From: Undaria pinnatifida | Taxonomy: Eukaryota > Sar > Phaeophyceae > Laminariales > Alariaceae | DNA: 64,000 nt | NCBI GenBank assembly: GCA_012845835.1 | Contig: JABAKD010000035.1 | Coordinates: 764,246 to 828,245, forward strand | Direction: 5' to 3' | Part shown: positions 9,291 to 18,158 of the stretch, one piece after another | How the letters are laid out: each line of letters begins with the position of its first letter | Numbering within the stretch: position 1 is the first letter of the stretch | Notes under the pieces: generated by a model | Told to the model about the DNA's origin: nothing | Databases searched by the model: none | The model's input: only the letters and a program-made list of their open reading frames with translations | Translations under genes and position numbers: made by a program

Positions 9291-10151
9291 CTTCCAAGCC
9301 ACCACCGCTTCTCGATAGTTCTTCATTTTTTTGAGGTATGAGTTTTGCGTCTTTGTCTTTGGGTCGTTCGTAGTGTCCTGAGGGTCTTCATCGAGTTTTG
9401 GGGCGGTTCTTTCCATTTTTTTTTCTGTCCTGCCGAACCCCCTGCTCAGTGCCGGGTCAGGGTTCGGGTAAAACGCCGCTATCTGAGGCGCAGGGTTGCC
9501 GTCTTTTTGTCATAGTTCAAATTCGCCCTGCCGACGCCCTCCTCAGCCCAGAGCCGGGGGGCGACCAGTGTACGGGTCTGTGTGTCTTCTTTTATGTTTT
9601 GTGTGTTGCATTTGCTCTGCTTTGTTTTTTTTTTTTTTCGTCTAAACACTTCCTCCCCTAGCGGGGCTGTTGGTGTTGACACCTTCCATCCCGGGTATTC
9701 GTCGCTTCCTCGTCTAACCCCCCCGCCTTGCCGATGGTCCGCGGGAGGTTTTTCGCATGACTTCTCCCTTGTGTTAGCGCCTGTGTTCCCCTCTATATCG
9801 ACGAGGGCTCGCCTCGCCATAGTACTTTTTTTGTGGTTGATTTACCGCAGAGCCTTTACTGCCCCCCCCGCCACACCGGCGGCATGCGGCAGGTTCTAAA
9901 GCCTTTTCTGCCCCCCCCGCCACACCGGCGGCATGCGGCAGGTTTTTGATGGGTGACTATTGCCTTGCTGTAGGGTCTGCTTTTCTTTCTACTGATTTTC
10001 TTCGCGTGTTCCTGGCTCCAAGGCCAGACGGTTAGAGGTGTGGGAGTGGGGTTTGAGGAGCCGCATCTTCGACTCATGGTCTAGTTCGTAGAACCGGAGT
10101 TTCCCCGAATCTCCCATATTTCTGCATATGCGACTCATCAGGGTGGGCTAG
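9291..10151 (+). other. 3' untranslated region of gypsy copy A with 49 bp duplication
   Basis: No coding sequence. A 49 bp unit is duplicated at 9852-9900 and 9901-9949 (GCCTTT..TGCCCCCCCCGCC plus CACACCGGCGGCATGCGG). A purine-rich stretch (CAGGGTGGG, 10139-10147) before the 3' LTR could be the polypurine tract. The start (9300-9500) matches 43380-43500 of copy B. Confidence 0.6.
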
Positions 10152-10420
10152 TGTTAAGATACGGCCTCGAAAGGCCTGTAGGTATCCGAATTTAAGATCA
10201 TTTGGATGGGTTTCGTATGATAAGGTTGGCGGTTTATATTCGGGGAAGTTAGGAATTAGATCGGAGGCACGCGCCTCCGATCTCAGAAGCTATCCCGGGC
10301 TCTGGTGGAAACGAATAAAGCTACATCTCTACGAAGGAACGAAAGTGAGTACTCTCCGAGGACCTGCTCAATTGGCAGACCTGCAGGGGGCACTCTGTGT
10401 CCCCCGCCTTTAATTTCACA
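10152..10420 (+). repeat. 3' LTR of gypsy copy A
   Basis: Begins TGTTAAG and ends TTTCACA; differs from the 5' LTR at only a few positions, implying a recent insertion compared with its decayed interior. Confidence 0.9.
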
Positions 10421-10439
10421 CAGACACCATGAAGATGGT

Positions 10440-10637
10440 GATGTTCTCGCGGTATGTGTGGATTTTATTTTCCCGGGGTTTGGTACGACGTACATTGTGG
10501 TTTTTGAGCATAACGAGGGGGCGAAGAACCTGGCACAAAACCCAGTTTGTACGTCGAACTCGAAGTACATCGACGTGCGAACCCCCGTTTTGCGGGAGCT
10601 TATTTTTCCGGGGAGATATTCGGTCATTCGAGTTTGA
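10440..10637 (+). pseudogene. Copia RNase H C-terminal fragment (left arm)
   Basis: The frame reads GTTYIVVFEHNEGAKNLAQN, then PVCTSNSKYIDVRTPVLREL. This matches the well-known end of Ty1/copia RNase H (FEDNEGA...NP...SKHIDVRHHFLREL). The Asp of the FEDNEGA motif is His here, and the expected HxH is altered, so it would be inactive. It joins 4083-4179 across the gypsy insertion. Confidence 0.8.
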
Positions 10638-10785
10638 GTTTTTGAGCAGTGCAACATCCCGCCTCTACGTGTGCTACACATTTATTTCGTCATGCACGGA
10701 AGAGGGGGGGTGCTTTTCGCCGTGCATTGTGCAGAGTACTATTAAATCGAGTTTCTGCGGTTGTTTGCGTTTTCGTATAATAATG

Positions 10786-10997
10786 AAACGGGTTTTATAG
10801 TTTTCGCGCACAGACTGACTAAAATCACCCTGTTGACCCTGATAGCTACACTGTAGTTGAAAGGGGAGTCGCCGACCTATATCCTTAATAAGGACACACA
10901 ACTTGTAATGCGCGCGATCGGAGTATCACACACAGCTTGCAAAGATGAGTTTCGACGAAATCTTCGATCTCACAGCTGGAGTGTATTTTCATTTTTG
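10786..10997 (-). mobile_element. SINE-like 212 bp insertion with 9 bp target duplication
   Basis: Flanked by ATAATAATG at 10777-10785 and 10998-11006; the inverted Copia-X copy has only one ATAATAATG at this point. A second, more diverged copy in opposite orientation is at about 29240-29435, beginning after an A9 run. I assign the minus strand because that copy's A-run lies at the end where this one ends in ATTTTTGAT on the plus strand. No clear tRNA head is seen. Confidence 0.7.
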
Positions 10998-11070
10998 ATA
11001 ATAATGCGGAGTTTGTTTTCCCTGGTTTAGCTTGTAGGCCCCGTACTGAGCACTAGTATCTCGAGGAAAT

Positions 11071-11215
11071 CGGGGATAATCATTGAGATTATTTGAGCCA
11101 TATATCCGAAGAAAAAGGCCGTTTTCGGTGGCTAATTTCGAGTCGGGGATAGTCAGAGAGTTTAATTGAACCATAAATCCGAAGAAAAAAGCCGTTTTCT
11201 GTGGCTAATTTCGAG
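11071..11215 (+). repeat. 73 bp tandem duplication inside Copia-X left arm
   Basis: The unit CGGGGATA...GGCTAATTTCGAG occurs twice here but once in the right arm (15220-15290, inverted). Confidence 0.75.
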
Positions 11216-11515
11216 GATGACGCAGTTTTTTACCTGGTCATTTCCGAGAATAAAATCATTGTCGTTTTCACCTGGCAATGATTTTCGAGAGAAGTTGATG
11301 TTTGCAGCATGAGACTGTTGTTATTACTTGGTTTGAGACTTGGAGGGCTTATTGAATTGAGGACTGGGATTTTGGCTTTGAGTTTGTTGGAGTTCTGAGT
11401 TTGATATAAGTTCATTACGATATGACGATGTATCAACCCTGTGATGTCGTGCCTTGTCATGCACAAAGCAGGGGGGATATCAAATGTGTTCGTCGTGTAT
11501 AATGAGGAGGGGGGA

Positions 11516-11789
11516 TGTTGATTGTCCTCATGAACATGACGGTTATGATCCATCATATATCAGGGAGTTCCGTATGTTGGTAAGGGATTCATGTATATGG
11601 TGTAAGGGGACTGTTTGGCCGGATGTTTTCCGGCATGATTTGCCATGAGCTGTCACCGGTAGTTTTGCTCCATGTGAGACCGAGTCAGGCTCGACGGCTG
11701 GATAATATAAGAGTTCTGTGTCACTGTCTTGAGTCATCATCACGCCTTCCCGCGCCAGCTACGTGCACATCTTTAGAGATCTATCAACA
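11516..11789 (+). repeat. Copia-X 3' LTR (left arm)
   Basis: A 274 bp LTR starting TGTTGATTGTCCTC and ending GATCTATCAACA, with TGTTGAT/ATCAACA short inverted ends. Preceded directly by a polypurine tract. Inverted homologues at 14647-14924 and 20325-20607. Confidence 0.8.
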
Positions 11790-12354
11790 TGTCCATATGT
11801 ATAGGATCCGTGCTGATCTAGATAACGCTCACACACCACATCAGATCCTCAGCAGTCAATCACCACCAAGAAGATCAACTACTGTCGTGTCTAACACTAC
11901 ACACTCTCTGGTGCTCCACTCTCTCCCTCTGTCAACGGCCTGCTGTATTAGCCCGTGTTGTCACACACTCCGCCGTCGTAGTTCAACACAGAGGTGAGAA
12001 CACTCTGTTTACGCACAGAGAAGTAGGATCACGACCCACCGACGGTTTCGACTACGAATCTTAAAAACTAAAATAGATATCCATGTGACGTTGTGGTCTA
12101 GTAGATAGACTGTCCCCTTGTCTAGACTATAAGTTTCGTCTTCGGTGGTTCGAATCTGGGTGTCATCGGAAAAAAAAGTGATCCCCATAAAACCGATATA
12201 TATATATAAGTATAGTCTATGTACCAATTTGTTGCGAGCGGTCGTTGAAACTTGCACCTTTACTTGCACCTTTCGGGCTGTACAGACTTTCAAAATTCAA
12301 CTGCTGTTGGGCCTTTCGTTCATTTTGGGCTCCAGAGTGCAAACGTTTCAACAA
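11790..12354. other. Spacer with a tRNA-like element; no protein gene seen
   Basis: Apart from the tRNA-like sequence at 12087-12168 and an AT run near 12199-12210, nothing is recognised here. Confidence 0.4.
12087..12168 (+). tRNA. tRNA-like sequence (Asp-like, degenerate; pseudogene or SINE head)
   Basis: An A-box-like TGGTCTAGTAGAT forms a perfect 4 bp D stem (GTCT/AGAC). GTC sits in the expected anticodon position (CTTGTCT loop), and the B box is GGTTCGAATCT. The acceptor ends GACGTTG and TGTCATC pair only in part, and the T and anticodon stems are weak. It is 82 nt long and is followed by A8. It resembles eukaryotic tRNA-Asp at its start. Too degraded for a working tRNA. Confidence 0.45.
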
Positions 12355-12590
12355 GTAGGCCGTCCGTTAAAAACTACGTCATCAGACTTCAACATTCAGC
12401 GTCAGTGGTGAACGTCAGTCTTCAGCTGAGCGTCAGTGATGACAAACGAGTCTTCACAGCTGAATTTTACAATTTTACGTAGGCCTTCGGTTAAAAACTA
12501 CGTCATCTGACTTCAACATTTAGCGTCCGTGGTGAAATATGCTGTGAAGTTTCAAGTAATGCTACGTCAGTCTACAGCTGAGCGTCAGGG
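12355..12590 (+). repeat. Two-unit repeat with AGCTGAGCGTCAG motifs
   Basis: TAGGCC..CGTTAAAAACTACG and the following ACTTCAACATT..GCGTC..GTGGTGAA occur at 12355-12411 and 12480-12536. Each is followed by ACGTCAGTCTTCAGCTGAGC or a close variant. Confidence 0.65.
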
Positions 12591-12601
12591 GCTCCCGTGA
12601 A

Positions 12602-12891
12602 ATCGCACGTACGTGTAAGGTTTTTAGATTTGCACGCAAATTCAATAGCGATTTATGTATGGCGCCTCCCTATTTGTGTCCAGGTCTGCACAAAACGACG
12701 GTTACGCCGCCCAGACCAACCCGACCCTAGACCCGACCCTAACCCTAACCCTAACCCTAACCCCAACCCTAACCCTAACCCTAACCCCAACCCAACCCAA
12801 CCCTTTGGGGGGCTCTCGGTCTGCTCTCGAGGTCGGCAGGGGCTGTACTGAGTTTACGTGCAATTCTAAAAACCTTGCACGTACGTGCAAT
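12602..12891. mobile_element. MITE-like element with ~34 bp terminal inverted repeats
   Basis: The left end GCACGTACGTGTAAGGTTTT (within 12603-12636) is the inverse of the right end (12858-12891) with about three mismatches over 34 bp. The element is ~290 bp, has no coding capacity and carries the telomere-like tract at 12724-12805. No unambiguous target duplication is visible. Confidence 0.7.
12724..12805. repeat. Telomere-like CCCTAA (TTAGGG) tract
   Basis: About 82 bp made of CCCTAA units with some ACCCCA, ACCCGA and CCCAA variants; the G-rich TTAGGG strand is the minus strand. It lies inside a MITE, so it is interstitial, not a chromosome end. Confidence 0.85.
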
Positions 12892-13050
12892 TAAACGCCT
12901 GGTGGAGTGTTGGTGTACAAATATAATGAGTCTTCAGCTGAATTTTACGCCAGCGCAACGCACCACTCCACACGGCAGTTAACATCAATCAAGCTGCTCT
13001 GAGATTTTCGTGACGTCCTGATATTTTTGTGGCGCCCTAAGACTTGCGGC

Positions 13051-13692
13051 ATGAGCACGAGGAACAACAGCAACGGCGATGGTGGTGGCGGCGCTTCATC
13101 TGGCGTTTCTGACGTAGGTGAAGGCTACGCGGTTACCGCGCAGGCGGGGGCGGCGTATCCTGATACGCTGCCCCCCACCAATAAGCGCAAGACACCTCTT
13201 TCCGGCGGGTCGACTGACAGCGGCACCCCCAACAGCGGCTGGTCGGTGAACCTGGAGGCTACCCCCGAGAAAAGATTCCGCATCACCCCTCAGCCAAGCT
13301 GCAACCGCTGCGAGTCCCCATTGGAGAAGGTGTCCAAGACCAACAGAAGATCTGGTCGGCGTCAATCATTTGGAAGCTGTTCTTCTGGGATCTGTGGCGG
13401 CGGAGGAGTTATTCTTCCCGGGCCCAAGAACTGCGAGTTTTGCCTGAGGGACATCCAAGCGAACACGGTCTGCCTCTCCGCTAACAGGGGGGCCAACGGT
13501 GAGTTGTTGTCTTGGTGTTTGCTGCATGTTGCCGTGTGACTGCGCTAGCTGTATACTGCTGCGTGTGGATGTTTTACCATGGTCGCATTGTGCTATTCTG
13601 CGGGCTGCTGGCTGAGTGAAACATCGGACTTTCTTTGTGTGATTTCCTTTGTGGCAGATGTCAAGGATACAGTGTATGAAAATCAATCGTAG
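13051..13692 (+). CDS. Possible two-exon gene, 160-residue cysteine-containing protein of unknown function
   Basis: Exon 1 runs from ATG at 13051 to 13498, followed by a strong donor (ACG|GTGAGT). A good acceptor (TTTGTGGCAG) ends at 13657; exon 2, 13658-13692, adds DVKDTVYENQS and a stop in frame, with a 159 bp intron. The protein is Gly/Ser rich at the N-terminus (MSTRNNSNGDGGGGASSG). It is basic in the middle and has cysteine pairs CNRC (about residue 92), CSSGIC (about 118) and CEFC (about 132), then a lone C, which could bind zinc. I do not recognise a family. The upstream region is repeat-rich and has no obvious promoter. The alternative is one open frame running through the donor to 13539. 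The model rests on splice signals only. Confidence 0.4.
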
Positions 13693-13822
13693 CTAACGAA
13701 ACATGACTAGACTACACCATATCACTGACTGCTGTGCTGCATGCTTCTGCTGGTCTGCTGTGTGTGCTGTGCTGATTGCTGCATGCTCCTGCTGGTCTAC
13801 TGCGCGTGTCGTTATGCTGTTA
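13636..13822 (+). repeat. Direct repeat spanning the acceptor and exon 2, copy 1
   Basis: About 185 bp similar to 14404-14596, sharing TTTGTGGCAG, GTGTATGAAAATCAATCGTA and CTGCTGGTCTGCTGTGTGTG. Exon 2 of the possible gene therefore exists twice, the second copy having CTGTCTAGGATACAA in place of ATGTCAAGGATACA. Confidence 0.75.
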
Positions 13823-14403
13823 CGGTTCTGTAACAGTTCCAAGAGTTGCTATGACAGAGGCGTTTTCGTGATAGTAGGGGCCGCGATATTTACGTCCCCT
13901 CCCTAAGTCGGGTGTGGCTGCCCCACCCGGACACTTCACCACTTCTCTTTTTACCCACTTCACTACTTCACTTCTTCAACCAAGCGTCAACCATCTTCTC
14001 ACAATTCCTTGGGTTCGCGTTCATAAACCTTCGGATAAGCAATCAAGTTACCATTTTCACACTACTTTCTTGGGAAGCTTCACATCTTGAGCACCTGCAC
14101 AGGGGACTTGCTCTCTTTCTCCGAGGAACGCACAAGCGCCTTCTGAACTTGGTCGTATCGGACCTTCGGAGGTCAGTCATTATGAATACCTGAGGCGTGC
14201 TACAGATATAGCCTATATGTGGACCGTGCGATGCTGGTAGGCTAGATACCCTCGTCTGCTTCGTCATGAATATCCTCGCATGTCTCACCCTGATTGCACC
14301 CAGACTCCCCTTTTAGATTCCGATTCGTGACAATGCCTCTGATGTTACTCAACATCTGGGCTTGCGTGTGGTACACAGAAGCATCTGTGGTGCAAAAAGC
14401 TGT
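13823..14403. other. No feature recognised
   Basis: The stretch includes a CT/CA-rich part (13920-14000) and short open frames without known motifs. Confidence 0.4.
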
Positions 14404-14596
14404 TGTGTGTTTCTTTTGTGGCAGCTGTCTAGGATACAACTGACTCAGTGTATGAAAATCAATCGTAGCTAACGAAGCATGTCTACCTGGTACACCGTAT
14501 CACTGGCTGCTGAGCTGCATCCTTCTGCTGGTCTGCTGTGTGTGCTGTGCTGATTGATGCATGCTCCTGCTGGTCTGCTGCGCGTGTTGTCATGCC
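14404..14596 (+). repeat. Direct repeat, copy 2
   Basis: Diverged copy of 13636-13822; it keeps the polypyrimidine-GTGGCAG acceptor-like word and the TATGAAAATCAATCGTAGC core. Confidence 0.75.
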
Positions 14597-14656
14597 TCTG
14601 ATGTTATGTTGATAGATCTGATGTTATGTTGATAGATCTGATGTTATGTTGATAGA
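14597..14656 (+). repeat. 20 bp unit repeated three times at the LTR edge
   Basis: TCTGATGTTATGTTGATAGA occurs at 14597, 14617 and 14637. The third copy overlaps the first bases (TGTTGATAGA) of the Copia-X LTR, suggesting slippage across the LTR terminus. Confidence 0.85.
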
Positions 14657-14924
14657 TCTCTAAAGGTGTGCACGTAGCTGGCGCGGGAAGGCGTGATGAT
14701 GACTCAAGACAGTGACACAGAACTCTTATATTATCCAGCCGTCGAGCCTGACTCGGTCTCATATGGAGCAAAACCACGAGTGACAGCTCATGGCAAATCA
14801 TGCCGGAAAACATCCGGCCAAACAGTCCCCTTACACCATATATATACACGAATCCCTTACCAACGTATGGAATTCCCTGGCATAAGATGGATCATAACCG
14901 TCATGTTCATGAGGACAATCAACA
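14647..14924 (-). repeat. Copia-X 3' LTR (right arm)
   Basis: A 278 bp LTR running from TGTTGATAGATCT to GGACAATCAACA on the plus strand; homologous to the inverted 11516-11789 and to 20325-20607. Confidence 0.8.
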
Positions 14925-15492
14925 TCCCCCCTCCACATTATGCACGACGAACACACTTGATATCCCCCCTGCTTTGTGCATGACAAGGCACGACATTGCA
15001 GGGTTGATACATCGTCATATCGTAATGAACTTATATCAAACTCAGAACTCCAACAAACTCAAAACCACAATTCCAGTCCTCAATTCAATAAGCCCTCCAA
15101 GTCTCAAACCAAGTAACAACAGTATCATGCTGCAAACATCAACTACTCTCGAAAATCATTGCCAGGTGAAAACAACAATAATTTTATTCTCGCAAATAAA
15201 AAAAAACTGCGTCATCCTCGAAATTAGCCACAGAAAACGGCCTTTTTCTTCGGATTTATGGCTCAAATAAACTCTCTGATTATCCCCGATTTCCTCGAGA
15301 TACTAGTGCTCAGTACGGGGCCTACAAGCTAAACCGGGAAAAACAAACTCCGCATTATTATACGAAAACGCAAACAATCGCAGAAACTCGATTAATCGTA
15401 CTCTGCACAATGCACGACGAAAAGCATCCCTCCTCCGTGCACGACGAAATGTGTAGCACACGTAGAGGCGGGATGTTGCACTGCTCAAAAAC

Positions 15493-15786
15493 TCAAACTC
15501 GAATAACCGAATATCTCCCCCCAAAAATACGCTCCCGCAAAACGGGGGTTCGCACGTAGATGTACTTCGAGTTCGACGTACACACTGGGTTTTGTGCCAG
15601 GTTCTTCGCCCCCTCGTTATGCTCGAAAACCGCAATGTACGTCGTACCAAACCCCGGGATAATAAAATCCACACATACCGCGAGAACATCACCATCTTCA
15701 TGGTCTCTGCCAGATTGAAACGGCATTGATTGTCCAACACGGCGGTACCGACTCAAACAGACGTAATCATCAACTCGCAAAATCAA
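15493..15786 (-). pseudogene. Copia RNase H C-terminal fragment (right arm, uninterrupted)
   Basis: The frame begins with ILRVDDYVCLSRYRRVG, reads through the site where gypsy copy A is inserted in the other arm, and continues to GTTYIAVFEHNEGAKNLAQN and TSNSKYIYVRTPVLRE. It has the same FEHNEGA change as the left arm, so that substitution predates the split of the two arms. Confidence 0.8.
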
Positions 15787-15806
15787 ACCATAGTTCCTCG
15801 TTATTC

Positions 15807-16739
15807 CACGTCGGTGCTATACATATTTCAAGTAAGCATGGGGTAAGTCCGCGCGATCAGACAACGCATAACCAACGAGTCAGCGGGACAATACTCAAGT
15901 CACGAATACTCGAACTAGACCGAACGCGCCTCTGCGCAGCTCGTGGTCTGTTCAATTTCGGGCGATTTGTCATTGGCCGAGGTTTGTCATACTAACAATA
16001 AGCAAGCCTCATCCTATAACTAAAACAAGAGAAACAATCAAGTCCATCTCAATCAGGCTAACAACCAAAGTTCAAACAACAAAACCACAATCACCCAACA
16101 TGATACCCATTCATTTCAAACTCAATGCCCCAGGCACTACTGCTGGTGGTCCCTTCGCTGCGGCAGCCTCCTTCCGGTGTCTCATGGCATCGCCGCAGCT
16201 CGGGCACTCCAGCCTATCCTCCTGAATGAAGCAGCCGTTCCTGGCGCAAGATTGACTCCACACAAGCAGCGGATTGATCGTGTAATCGAGCGATTAGGTC
16301 GGCATAGATTGAACTGCTCTTTTCTCAAGATTCCCTTGCACCTGCTCAGTTGCCCTGTTTTCAAATTGCTCACCAGGAGCCCTCTATACTCATACCCGTT
16401 ATACCTGCATGGATATCTTTAGCAATTGCAGTATCGCAATGCTACACTGGGGGGTACTCCACTGTTGTACAATGATCCGCAACGCAGGCAGTATCTGGGC
16501 GTATCATATACTCGCAGACAAATCAACGTACAATCGATCGTGCTGGTGTATCATTCGTACTCGTATCTTCTTGTATCGATAACTACCAACAGACGTGTGG
16601 ACAGCACGGGATGTACTACTGTAGTACTGCATGCTGTTTCTACGCTATATATGGGGAACGTCACACGTCAAAGACATGCCGGGTACCTGGTACATCAGTT
16701 GACGGCACTCTTGCCCCTTGACGGACAGCTGTCAAGGAC
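15807..16739. other. No gene recognised
   Basis: About 930 bp of unique-looking sequence with no known domain in any frame. One copy of the TACCTGGTAC motif lies at 16686. Confidence 0.4.
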
Positions 16740-17639
16740 TTATACACCCATTACTGTAATCCAAAAATACCTTGACGGGGCAAAACTGCTTTTAGAATGC
16801 CTACGCAAGTACAAAAATGATTTGCATGCCAATATAATCAAAGATGCAAAATAATGCAGCAAATAACGTTCACATTTGTCGGCTTTGACCATCCCTTCCG
16901 CCCGCGGCATGTACGCACGAACGTCAAAGTCACTTATCGCGCGGAGCTGGGTAGCCACTGACGTCGTGACGTTGACGGCCTCGCCTACGAAGGACTGGAT
17001 GTCCGCCGCCGAGTCGCCAATGTTGGGAGGTATGCGCCCGCGGAGCACCCAACGTTTTCTTGACGCCATCTTTTTCCAGAGCGCCGTGTCGTCGGTGAAT
17101 TGCGACTTTTGGAGTTGGCGCTTTCTCACGTCCCCACTGTCCCGTGGGGCCGGCTGCCGATCGCCAACGTTGTCTATGAACTGCTGTAACATGGCCTCGA
17201 CGTTCTCGACTTTTGACGCGCCACCAGCCACCGCATCCTGCAAGGTTTCGAAGGATGCGAGCAGCCGATCCATCGTCGACTTGAGGCGAATCACGTCTCC
17301 GTGTATCCGAGCGAACTCGCCAGACACCTGCCCTTGCCAGAGCAACACTTCAGCCGATGTGACCCCCGCAGCCTCGGACACAGCGGGACTGGGGCTGAAC
17401 AAAGATGGTGCCGCGGTGGCAGACGCAGCAGTAGCAGCAACCGAAGCGGCTGCGGCACGGCGACCTTCGGACTCAGCTTGCACAGCAGCCAGAGCTTCGG
17501 CCCGGCGAGCGTCGACCCCAGCTTGCACAGCAGCGACAGCAGCATAAGCCTCTGCCTCGACTCGCGTAGCATCCGAGGCAGCCACATTAGGGCTGCGCAC
17601 AGCAGCAGCGACGAGAGTTCGGCCTCCGGTGATTTGCAC
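16740..17639 (-). CDS. Gag-like ORF of the DIRS-order element (5' fragment)
   Basis: This 299-codon frame lies directly downstream, on the minus strand, of an A repeat (17663-17879), the position of gag in PAT/Ngaro-type elements. The N-terminal ~100 residues are Ala rich (EAEAYAAVAAVQAGVDARRA). The middle has a likely coiled coil (GEFARIHGDVIRLKSTMDRL, ENVEAMLQQFIDNVG), and a basic stretch KKMASRKRWVLRGRIP follows. No zinc knuckle or known family motif is visible, which is usual for DIRS gag. After VKADKCE (near 16870) the composition changes and the remaining ~45 residues probably come from fused flanking DNA. An alternative upstream ATG at 17648 lies in another frame and soon loses protein-like character. 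Confidence 0.55.
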   Translation of the reverse strand: MQITGGRTLVAAAVRSPNVAASDATRVEAEAYAAVAAVQAGVDARRAEALAAVQAESEGRRAAAASVAATAASATAAPSLFSPSPAVSEAAGVTSAEVLLWQGQVSGEFARIHGDVIRLKSTMDRLLASFETLQDAVAGGASKVENVEAMLQQFIDNVGDRQPAPRDSGDVRKRQLQKSQFTDDTALWKKMASRKRWVLRGRIPPNIGDSAADIQSFVGEAVNVTTSVATQLRAISDFDVRAYMPRAEGMVKADKCERYLLHYFASLIILACKSFLYLRRHSKSSFAPSRYFWITVMGV

Positions 17640-17662
17640 TCTTCCATCGTCGGGGAGTGCAC

Positions 17663-17879
17663 GAACTTAAACTAGTCTGTATCACACCTTGGACCTGTAG
17701 CTCTGACTCTGCTCCCCTACGCGCTCCGCGTGCAGATCGTCGCCTACACAGCTGGGCCAGGAGTACCCAAGGCTATCGCTCATACGATTATTAATATGAA
17801 TTACCGCATTAATCAGATTGGTCAAACTTCTCACGTACATACGAAACACATATTTTCTCATACTTCGCTAACATTCTGC
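17663..17879 (-). repeat. Split direct repeat A, minus-strand copy
   Basis: About 217 bp, the inverse of A2 (2131-2342), with a small insertion in the GTATGAGCG region. Full length at both ends. Confidence 0.85.
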
Positions 17880-18158
17880 ATTTCGACGACGGTTCAATAT
17901 ACCAACAACTTGCAATTTGCCAGTAGGCACATCGTGCAGCACCATGTTCAGCAGTGAGCCAGCAGCTCAATAAACCAAGCAAAATCCCAGCTCAAAGGGC
18001 ACTACTAGTAACACAGGTTGATCACTCCTGTACTGCTCATCATGCATAGTTGTCAAGGCGTGCTTGTATTTTTAGCATTGCTCGGCATACACGCGAAACC
18101 GTACCCCAACCCTACTCTAATTTTTGCAAGAAATTGATTCACGCAATTTTCGTACTGC
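17880..18158. other. Unassigned spacer
   Basis: No features seen between the A repeat and R1 copy 2. Confidence 0.4.

Larger units (their letters stand above)
4180..10420 (+). mobile_element. Ty3/gypsy NADAR-chromovirus copy A (nested in Copia-X, internally deleted)
   Basis: Two 269 bp direct LTRs flank a 5.7 kb interior. The interior holds linker repeats, NADAR, a protease-RNase H deletion junction, integrase, chromodomain and Tudor-like domain. Gag is missing, since the 5' LTR runs straight into linker repeats, and about 2 kb covering protease, RT and early RNase H is deleted compared with copy B. Flanks are CAAA before and CAGA after, compatible with a 4 bp target duplication with one mismatch. 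The uninterrupted target survives in the inverted Copia-X copy near 15712-15722. Confidence 0.85.
10421..11789 (+). mobile_element. Copia-X, 3' part with 3' LTR (left arm of inverted pair)
   Basis: This carries the copia RNase H end (10446-10640), a non-coding tail, a purine-rich tract (11501-11515, GAGGAGGGGGGA) and an LTR at 11516-11789. It matches the reverse complement of 14647-15720. It differs from the right arm by a 212 bp SINE-like insertion (10786-10997) and a 73 bp tandem duplication (11071-11143 and 11144-11215). Confidence 0.85.
14647..15806 (-). mobile_element. Copia-X, 3' part with 3' LTR (right, inverted arm)
   Basis: Reverse complement of 4083-4179 plus 10421-11789. It contains LTR 14647-14924, a purine tract (on the minus strand) at 14925-14940 and the RNase H fragment 15493-15786. 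It lacks both the gypsy and the SINE-like insertions and so preserves both empty sites. Confidence 0.85.

Noticed and set aside
12724-12805. Chromosome end (true telomere)
   Set aside because: The tract is short, impure and inside a MITE with unique sequence on both sides.
16426-16854. 142-codon plus-strand frame
   Set aside because: No recognised motif; it lies next to and partly opposite the gag-like ORF and has no supporting signals.
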